From NCBI GenBank assembly GCA_963761615.1, contig CAVXGU010000003.1, positions 248,001 through 312,000 of the forward strand: 64,000 nucleotides of DNA, in the 5' to 3' direction. The stretch comes from CAVXGU01 sp963761615 (GTDB lineage Bacteria > Acidobacteriota > Vicinamibacteria > Vicinamibacterales > CAVVIG01). Every line of letters begins with the position of its first letter. Position 1 is the first letter of the stretch. A program made the translations under genes and the position numbers. The notes under the pieces are model-generated. The model was not told the origin of the DNA. It saw only the letters and a program-made list of their open reading frames with translations, and ran no database searches. This document shows, in pieces, positions 58,124 through 64,000 of this stretch.

Positions 58124-59118
58124 GCGGGACTCCCTTGTCGTGAGGTTCGGGTCCAGAGGAAACAGAGCGCGCCGATGGCCGCCGAGGGCACGTAGAGCAC
58201 CGCGTGCAGGCCGATCACGGGCGCCACGGTCTGCGCGGGATCGATCTTGAGCAGGGCGACGAGACCGAGCTGGCAGACGGCGTGGAAGCCGCCGACCGCG
58301 CCCGGCGTCGGGCTCATCCCGCCGACGGTCAGCAGGCCGAGCACGATGAAGCCCGTGAGGAACGGCACGGGCAGGCCGAACGCCATCAGCGCGAGCCAGG
58401 CGCTCACCGCGGCGAGAAGCGACGTCAGCAGCGAGCATCCCGCGGCGGCGGCCACGCCGGCCGGCTGTTCGAGGATGCGGAGCCCGGCCGCGAACTGGTC
58501 GAGGTGATCGGCCACGCGGACGCGGATCCGCGCCGGCACGACGCGCGACCCGTGGACCCACGCGCGAATCGGGCCAAGACAGCGCGGCGTCCAGTAGAGC
58601 GCCGCCAGACAGGCCACCGCCGCGACGACGAGCAGCGCGATCGCTGCGTTGAGGCCGAGCCCGCGTCCGAAGGCGCCGTCGGTCGCCAGGATCTCGACCG
58701 GGACGAACAGCGCCAGCACCGACAGCAGATCGAAGAACCACTCGACGGCGATCGTCGCCGCCGTCGCGCTGAAGTCGAGGTCGGTGCGGCGGCTGAGGAA
58801 GTACGGCCGCGCGACTTCCGCCGCCTGCATCGACACGAGCGCGCTCACCGACATGCCCATCATCATCGCCGTCACGACCGGGCCGAGCGGCAGGCGCCGC
58901 ACCGGCGCGAGCAGCACCTGCCAGCGGATCGACGAGACGACCAGCGACGCCAGCCGGACCAGGACCGCCGCGCCCAGCAGCAGCCAGCCGACCGAGCGCA
59001 GGCCGTCGACCAGGACGTGCCACTCGGCGTTCCGGAAGAACAGCCAGAGCAGCAGCGCTGCGACGGCGTAGCTCGCCGCGATCCGCCAGCGGGGCCGCGC
59101 CCTGTCGAGCAGGCTCAC
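58120..59118 (-). CDS. UPF0104 / LPG-synthase-like integral membrane protein
   Basis: The 332-residue protein has eight or so helices with RLASLVVSSIRWQVLL, QAAEVARPYFLSRR and the GGMSPTPGAVGGFHAVCQLGL motif shared by lysyl-phosphatidylglycerol synthase membrane domains and flippase-like proteins. It likely moves or modifies a lipid. It overlaps both neighbours by 4 bp. Confidence 0.85.
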   Translation of the reverse strand: MSLLDRARPRWRIAASYAVAALLLWLFFRNAEWHVLVDGLRSVGWLLLGAAVLVRLASLVVSSIRWQVLLAPVRRLPLGPVVTAMMMGMSVSALVSMQAAEVARPYFLSRRTDLDFSATAATIAVEWFFDLLSVLALFVPVEILATDGAFGRGLGLNAAIALLVVAAVACLAALYWTPRCLGPIRAWVHGSRVVPARIRVRVADHLDQFAAGLRILEQPAGVAAAAGCSLLTSLLAAVSAWLALMAFGLPVPFLTGFIVLGLLTVGGMSPTPGAVGGFHAVCQLGLVALLKIDPAQTVAPVIGLHAVLYVPSAAIGALCFLWTRTSRQGSPA

Positions 59119-59879
59119 CGTTCGGCCGCGACCTTCCGCCGCGTCACCTGATCGACGAGGCCGCCGACGACGCCCGTCACCGCGGTCCGCAGGCTGAAGG
59201 CGCTCGGGATCACGCTGGACGAGTTGTCGCTCGAGATGATGCTGGCGCCGAGCCGCTCGCCGGTCGCCTTGTCGAAGTACGACACGCGCACGGTGAGCAC
59301 GGCGTTGCCGAGGTCCAGGAAGAGGAGCTGGAGCAGCTTGTTCCCCGGCGCGTAGTCGATGACCTGGGACTCGACGACCAGGGTGCCCCCGGGCGTGTCC
59401 GCCGAGGCCGCCTCGCGCCGCTGGCGATCGAAGGCGGCCAGGTCGTCCCAGGTGCGCATCGGCGCGGCGAGCGGATCGGCGTCGCGGAACGACGGCGCGG
59501 GCGTGGACGCCGCGGCGGGCGGCGTCGCCGGGAGATCCGCGCGATCGACGACGCCGGCCGAGGCGAGGTGGCCGCCCTTCCTGAACTCCGCGGCGAGGCC
59601 GGTGGTGAGCTCGTCGAGCACGCTCGCCGGCACGTCGCGGCCGATCAGGCTCTCGGACCGCACGATCTCGACGCGGTCGTACTTCGCGAAGTTGCCGTGC
59701 AGCGGCACGGTCGGCGTCACGCGGAAGCCTCCGCCGAGCAGAATCGCTTTCCAGTTCAGGATGCCGTTCTTCGGCGCATACGCCGCCGCGGCCGATTGCG
59801 CCGAGACGGCCGCGACGACGGCCGTCCAGACGATTGCGGCGACGGCGAGACGCCGGACCGACAGGGGGCTACTTCGCAT
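59115..59879 (-). CDS. DUF4410-like exported protein
   Basis: The 254-residue protein has a signal peptide. The core reads YDRVEIVRSESLIGRDVPASVLDELTTGL, then a linker, then VESQVIDYAPGNKLLQLLF, VSYFDKATGERLG and a C-terminal amphipathic region. It is similar in plan to the next upstream lipoprotein (GYAGLRLVELG, RDKATGQVMG), suggesting two paralogous envelope subunits. It overlaps that gene by 11 bp. Confidence 0.68.
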   Translation of the reverse strand: MRSSPLSVRRLAVAAIVWTAVVAAVSAQSAAAAYAPKNGILNWKAILLGGGFRVTPTVPLHGNFAKYDRVEIVRSESLIGRDVPASVLDELTTGLAAEFRKGGHLASAGVVDRADLPATPPAAASTPAPSFRDADPLAAPMRTWDDLAAFDRQRREAASADTPGGTLVVESQVIDYAPGNKLLQLLFLDLGNAVLTVRVSYFDKATGERLGASIISSDNSSSVIPSAFSLRTAVTGVVGGLVDQVTRRKVAAER

Positions 59880-60483
59880 AGCCCGCGTCCACGAACGACG
59901 TGAGGTGTGCGACGAGCCGCCAGATCGTGCCGCGGACGGTGGCGGTGACGCGGTCGTCCTGCGCCGTGACGCTCGCGGCGCCCATCACCTGGCCCGTGGC
60001 CTTGTCGCGCAGCCGGATGCGCGCCGTGACGACCATGTGGTTGAAGCCGAGCTCGACGAGGCGCAGGCCGGCATAGCCCGGGTCGTAGTCGTCGATCGAG
60101 CCGTCGACGACGAGCGTGCGGGCCGCCGCCGGCGGCCGCGCGGCGCCAGGGGCCGCGCCCGTCGGCCCGGCGCGCACGACTGTCGGCTCCGACGAGACGC
60201 GGCCCAGCTGATCCGCCAGCGTCTGGTTCAGATACCGCTCGTCCTCGGCGGGCATTCTGCCGCCCACTTCGTCCTCGAGCGGGTGCGTCTCGATGACGCG
60301 ATAGGGGCGGAGCGACGAGGCCAGCGGCACGATCGTGTGGGTGCGCGTCGGGCCGCCGGTCACGGCGCGGACGCCTCGCGTGACCGAGTAGCTCGTCCAG
60401 CTGCAGCCCGCGGCCGACAGGGCCAGAGCCAGCAGGACGCCGGCCCGGCCGGCGGCCGCCGTGCGACGAGGCCAGGCGCTCAC
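59869..60483 (-). CDS. Lipoprotein paralogue of the DUF4410-like protein
   Basis: The 204-residue protein starts with GTG overlapping the VWA stop. The lipobox LALSAAGC lies near residue 24. The body contains VVDGSIDDYDPGYAGLRLVELGF and ARIRLRDKATGQVMG. The lipid anchor would place it on a membrane face next to the soluble partner. Confidence 0.68.
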   Translation of the reverse strand: MSAWPRRTAAAGRAGVLLALALSAAGCSWTSYSVTRGVRAVTGGPTRTHTIVPLASSLRPYRVIETHPLEDEVGGRMPAEDERYLNQTLADQLGRVSSEPTVVRAGPTGAAPGAARPPAAARTLVVDGSIDDYDPGYAGLRLVELGFNHMVVTARIRLRDKATGQVMGAASVTAQDDRVTATVRGTIWRLVAHLTSFVDAGYAK

Positions 60484-61385
60484 CGGCCCGCCCGCCCCTT
60501 GTGGGCGTAGTAGCCGCTCGGCGCCTGGACGCGGAGCGTGTGGTCGGCCGGCTCGATCCGGACGCGGTGGAACGAGTTGTCGGGCGGGACGTCGAGGTAG
60601 TAGGTCACGCTGTACCCGTTCCGCAGTTCGCCCTGGAGCGTCGCGAACGTGTCCGACAGCGCCGAGCCGCTGAAGTCGGCTGGATAGAAGGCCCGGCCGC
60701 CGGTGAGCGCGACGAGGTTCGTCAGGACGCGGCGCCCCTGCGTCTCGCGGGTGTTCAGGGACCCTTCCGCGCGCACGCCGAGGACGTAGACGGCGACGCG
60801 CGCCATCTTCGCCATCTGCAGGGCCTCGTCGAACGTCGCCACGCTCGTCGTGTCCTCGCCGTCGGTCACGAGAACGGCGACTTTCTGCCGCGTGTCCATC
60901 GGATCGAACGCGTCGCGGCACGTCTTGTAGAGCGCGTCGAACATGGAGCTGCCGCCGTTCGTGGTCAGCCGGTGGAGCTGATCGACCAGGAGACCCGCGT
61001 CCGACGTCCAGGGCTGCAGGAGGTAGACCTTCGAGTCGAACGCGACGAGCGCGCCGCGGTCGTCCGGGGCGTGCACGACGGTCCGCACGAAGTCCGAGGC
61101 CGCGTCCAGGATCAGGGGAAAGCGGTCGCGGACGCTCGCGCTGCGGTCGATGATCATCGCCACGCTGAGCGGCGCCTGGACGTGCTGCGAGAACGACGAG
61201 ATCTCCTGCCGGCGATCGTTGTCGTAGACGGCCACGTCCGCCGCGCGCAGGTTCCTGACGAACCGGCCGTCGTGGTCCGTGACCACGAAGTGGACTTCGA
61301 CCAGCGTGACGAAGGTTTCCTGGGCCGCCACGCCGGCCACGAGCAGCACCGCGAGCGTGACGGCCGCCGCCGCCCTACTGCGCAT
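60480..61385 (-). CDS. Exported VWA-domain protein (VWFA-related Acidobacterial type)
   Basis: The 301-residue protein has a signal peptide (VAAQ), an N-terminal beta segment VTDHDGRFVRNLRAADVAVYDN, and a VWA domain with the MIDAS loop DRSAS, a Thr/Ser region NGGSSMFDAL and VLVTDGEDTT. It binds a divalent ion and probably a protein partner in the envelope. The start at 61385 overlaps the deacetylase gene by 11 bp. Confidence 0.88.
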   Translation of the reverse strand: MRSRAAAAVTLAVLLVAGVAAQETFVTLVEVHFVVTDHDGRFVRNLRAADVAVYDNDRRQEISSFSQHVQAPLSVAMIIDRSASVRDRFPLILDAASDFVRTVVHAPDDRGALVAFDSKVYLLQPWTSDAGLLVDQLHRLTTNGGSSMFDALYKTCRDAFDPMDTRQKVAVLVTDGEDTTSVATFDEALQMAKMARVAVYVLGVRAEGSLNTRETQGRRVLTNLVALTGGRAFYPADFSGSALSDTFATLQGELRNGYSVTYYLDVPPDNSFHRVRIEPADHTLRVQAPSGYYAHKGRAGR

Positions 61386-62154
61386 GGCGGGCTCCGTCGA
61401 GCGACGCGGCACTCCGGAGGTCGAGCAGGAGGTCGAGATACGTGACCGGTTCGTGATCGACGAGCATCCGGCGGATCATCGACAGGATCCGCTCGAAGCG
61501 CCCCGGGTGATCGATGCACGGCGGGTGGAGCACGACGCGCACGATGCGGCTGTGCGACAGCAGGCCGGCGATCCGCTCCTGCGCCGCGATGCCGAAGTCC
61601 TCGTCGAGGCGGCCCGGCCCGAACACCAGGCCTGGCGCGAAGTGCGAGCGGCGCTCGGGCAGGTCCTGCACGGTCAGGTACGAGTTCGTGTACTCGAAGC
61701 CGCAGTCGCGCGCCGCCCTCAGGCCGTCGGCGTTGACGAGCCACGCCGGCGCGACGAACCCATGGACGTCGAGGCCCGTGCGCCAGAAGATCGCCAGCCC
61801 CCGTTCGATCCGATCGCGGGCGGCGCGGTAGCCGAGCGACAGGAACTCGCCCTCGCCGTCGGTGAACCAGCGGTTCTTGAAGCGGGCGACGGCCCCGCGC
61901 GGCGTTCCGACGCCGACGTGCTCGTAGCCGTGCAGGAGCATCTCGTCGCCGTGCTGGCGCAGCCAGCGCAAGCCGGCGCAGAACTCCACGTCCTGGTCGA
62001 CCGGCCACCGGCCCTGGAAGTTCGGGATGACGAGCAGGCTCCGGCGGGACACGCCCGCGGCGGTGAGCGCCGCCAGCATCCGCCGCACGCGCTCCCAGGT
62101 GGGAGGGGTCACGTCGTGGATCGAGACCACCAGCCGCTTGCCCGCGGCGCTCAT
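61375..62154 (-). CDS. DUF2334 polysaccharide-deacetylase-like protein
   Basis: The 259-residue protein has a NodB-like barrel with the metal site pieces SIHDVTPPTW, LLHGYEH and VLHPP, plus FVAPAWL. It probably removes an acetyl group from a glycan or glycolipid. The stop lies inside the VWA gene, and the start overlaps the glycosyltransferase stop (ATGA). Confidence 0.85.
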   Translation of the reverse strand: MSAAGKRLVVSIHDVTPPTWERVRRMLAALTAAGVSRRSLLVIPNFQGRWPVDQDVEFCAGLRWLRQHGDEMLLHGYEHVGVGTPRGAVARFKNRWFTDGEGEFLSLGYRAARDRIERGLAIFWRTGLDVHGFVAPAWLVNADGLRAARDCGFEYTNSYLTVQDLPERRSHFAPGLVFGPGRLDEDFGIAAQERIAGLLSHSRIVRVVLHPPCIDHPGRFERILSMIRRMLVDHEPVTYLDLLLDLRSAASLDGARHAQ

Positions 62155-63314
62155 GCGGCCCGCTCCTGCCTGGCGCCGTCGATCACCTGCCGGTAGACCG
62201 CGAAGTACTGGGCGAGCACGGCGTCCCAGCCGTAGCGCTCGGCCGCAAAGGCATGGCAGGCGTCACGGAGGTCGCCGAGCGGCCACCGGGCGACGTCGGC
62301 GATGGCGCGAGCGAAGTCCGCCGGATGCCCCGCGCGCGCCAGCGCGCCGAGATCCGGCGGCACGAACGTGGCCGTGCCGCTGTCCTGGATGCCGACGACC
62401 GGGAGGCCGCAGGAGAGCGCCTCGAGCGTCGCCATCCCGAACGTCTCGTGGCGTCCCGGGCAGAGGAAGACGTCCGACGAGGCGTAGACGGTGGCCAGCT
62501 CGGCCCGCGACTCGACGTGTCCGACGTACCGGACGTGTGCGCGGCCGCGTGCGTGGCGGGCGATCCGGCCGGCGTCGGGACCGTCGCCGGCGATCACCAG
62601 CGTGAACGCGCCGGCGGGCAGCAGGTCGAACGCCTCGAGCAGGACGTCGACCTCCTTCTCGGCGCTCAGCCGTCCGACGTAGAGCAGCACGGTCGTGTCC
62701 GCCTCGATGCCGAGCCTCGCGCGCCAGGCCTCGTCGCGTCTCTCGGGCGAGAACGTGGCCGCGTCCACGCCGCACGGCAGACAGCACGTCCGCTCCACGC
62801 CCAGCCTGGCGACGCGGTCGCGCAGCGTCGGGTTGAGGACGACGGTCATCGTGCAGTGGCGGTAGATGAGGCCTTCGTAGAACTCGGTGAGGCGGCGGGC
62901 GAGCCCGGCGACCGCGCGCCCGGCCGGCCGCGCCAGGTGCTCGACGCACGCGGGCACGTCGGTGTGGAACACGCCGACGATCGGGGTACGGCTGCGGCGC
63001 GTCGCCAGGAACGCCGCCCACGGCAGCGTGTACTGGCAGTTGAGCTCGATGATGTCGGGGCGCTCGCGCTCCACGATCGCGGCAACCCTCCGCAGATTGA
63101 GCGCGATCCGCACGCCGGGATAGAACGTCGGCACGCCGCGGACGACGATCACTCTGGAGCGCCCCTGGAGGTCGGTGCGCTCCACGCGGCCCGGCACGAT
63201 GACGACGTGCTCGACGTCCGCGCGGGTGCGCACGTAGTCGATCTTGCTCGTGATGTAGGTCTTGACGCCGCTGCTCGTGTCGGGCGAGAAGAGCGCCAGA
63301 TCGCAGATCTTCAT
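62151..63314 (-). CDS. Glycosyltransferase family 4
   Basis: The 387-residue GT-B enzyme has an N-domain DTSSGVKTYITSK loop, VGVFHTDVP, LPCGVDAATFSP, VGRLSAEKEVDVLLEAF and the donor-site HETFGMATLEALSCGLPVV (EX7E). It transfers a sugar to a lipid or glycan acceptor. It overlaps the next glycosyltransferase gene by 4 bp. Confidence 0.9.
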   Translation of the reverse strand: MKICDLALFSPDTSSGVKTYITSKIDYVRTRADVEHVVIVPGRVERTDLQGRSRVIVVRGVPTFYPGVRIALNLRRVAAIVERERPDIIELNCQYTLPWAAFLATRRSRTPIVGVFHTDVPACVEHLARPAGRAVAGLARRLTEFYEGLIYRHCTMTVVLNPTLRDRVARLGVERTCCLPCGVDAATFSPERRDEAWRARLGIEADTTVLLYVGRLSAEKEVDVLLEAFDLLPAGAFTLVIAGDGPDAGRIARHARGRAHVRYVGHVESRAELATVYASSDVFLCPGRHETFGMATLEALSCGLPVVGIQDSGTATFVPPDLGALARAGHPADFARAIADVARWPLGDLRDACHAFAAERYGWDAVLAQYFAVYRQVIDGARQERAA

Positions 63315-64000
63315 GCGTATGCGGGCGCGGGCGCCCCCGGCGCGGGCGCTGCGGCCCGCCGGTACGCGCCATAGACGCCGTCGAACACCACGTCCCACGA
63401 CCAGTCGAGTGCGTGCTGCCGCGCGGCCCGTCCGAGGCGGCCGCGCCAGGCTTCGTCGCGGGCCAGCCGCACCGTCGCGGCGACGAACTGATCGTCGTCG
63501 CCGGCCAGCCAGCCGGTCTCGCCGGTCTCCACCACGAACTTCGGCCCGCCGCGCGCCATGGCGACGACGGGCAGCCCGGACGCCATGGCCTCGAGCACGA
63601 CGAGCCCGAAGGTCTCGGACGCCGAGGGGAAGACGAAGAGATCCATGTCGGCGTACGCGCGCGCGAGCGCCTCGCCGGTCAGGACGCCGGGACAGTCGGG
63701 GTTCCGGAGGTGGCGGCGCAGCCACTCCCGCTCGGCGCCGTCGCCGGCGATCACGAAGCGGTGGGCCAGCCCGGCGTCGTCCAGCGCCCGTTCGAGCCGC
63801 GCGAAGAGGCGCACGTGCTTCTCGGCCGACAGCCGCCCGACGAATCCAATCTGCACCGGGCCGTCGCCCCGGACCCGGGTTCGCTTCCCGGGCGTGAACA
63901 TCGCGGTGTCGACCCCGTGCCGCATCAGGTACGCGGGCCGCTTCGTCCGTTCCGCCAGCAGCCGCACCAGCTCGTCGTTGGGCGCGAGCACGACGCGCGG
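63311..64000 (-). CDS. Glycosyltransferase family 4, N-terminus beyond the window
   Basis: The C-terminal 230 residues are present: RHGVDTAMFTPGKR, VGRLSAEKHVRLF, VIAGDGAEREWL and SETFGLVVLEAMASGLPVV with the EX7E pair. The Pro/Ala-rich tail ends next to the following ATG. It is a paralogue of the downstream enzyme, so two successive sugars may be added. Confidence 0.88.
   Translation of the reverse strand, partial: PRVVLAPNDELVRLLAERTKRPAYLMRHGVDTAMFTPGKRTRVRGDGPVQIGFVGRLSAEKHVRLFARLERALDDAGLAHRFVIAGDGAEREWLRRHLRNPDCPGVLTGEALARAYADMDLFVFPSASETFGLVVLEAMASGLPVVAMARGGPKFVVETGETGWLAGDDDQFVAATVRLARDEAWRGRLGRAARQHALDWSWDVVFDGVYGAYRRAAAPAPGAPAPAYA

Noticed and set aside
57323..58195. Plus-strand frame starting with a Lys/Arg-rich stretch (MRLVAKKRWSQ)
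   Set aside because: After the first 27 codons it is only the antisense of the LolA-like gene, and no ribosome site was seen.

Overview
The window is high-GC DNA from a chromosome that looks like an acidobacterium, probably of the Vicinamibacteria (subdivision 6) type. The evidence is a duplicated orphan MacB/FtsX permease (ADOP family), a VWFA-type secreted protein of the kind expanded in Acidobacteriota, an alternative complex III locus, and many secreted peptidases. The species assignment is inference. No rRNA, tRNA or CRISPR array was seen.

Layout. 1-11151 (minus) is a respiratory operon: alternative complex III (actA-actB-actC-actD-actE-actF plus a small membrane protein), a Sco copper chaperone, and caa3-type oxidase subunits II and I running off the left edge. 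11254-13276 is a secreted S9 peptidase. 13642-22681 (plus) is the most striking block: a zinc-ribbon protein, then a tightly packed set made of a membrane-anchored FAD/NAD/2Fe-2S reductase, a b-cytochrome-like membrane protein, a 24-heme cytochrome, a 30-heme cytochrome built from seven internal repeats, a predicted outer-membrane beta-barrel and an anchored periplasmic protein. Together they look like a conduit from cytosolic NAD(P)H to the cell surface.

22721-25846 holds a two-domain disulfide oxidoreductase, an M61 peptidase and a membrane protein. 25847-27216 is intergenic repeats, REP-like hairpins and a complete IS481-family element inserted exactly at the stop codon of the next gene. 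27213-41283 is mixed: a metal-handling-like pair, greB, an FAD oxidase, a Na+/solute symporter preceded by a 27-residue membrane peptide, an M50 protease, an inactive/active M16 pair, purEK, a methyltransferase and a phosphoesterase. 41311-54367 carries two MFS transporters, an M3 peptidase, the ADOP permease, small enzymes, an SUMF1-domain protein, a ketopantoate-reductase-like protein, a methyltransferase and a MOSC protein beside a truncated DinB gene.

54373-57283 is a GntR-ABC transporter unit with a clear promoter/operator and a heptamer repeat downstream. 57398-64000 (minus) is an eight-gene operon in which every junction overlaps: two glycosyltransferases, a DUF2334 deacetylase, a VWA protein, two envelope proteins, a UPF0104 membrane protein and a LolA-like protein. 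It looks like an envelope glycoconjugate system.

About fifteen single-base indels, nearly all +1, split otherwise well-conserved genes. Most sit in or against GTAC or GATC, so they look more like a systematic sequence error than gene decay. Affected genes are annotated across the break.
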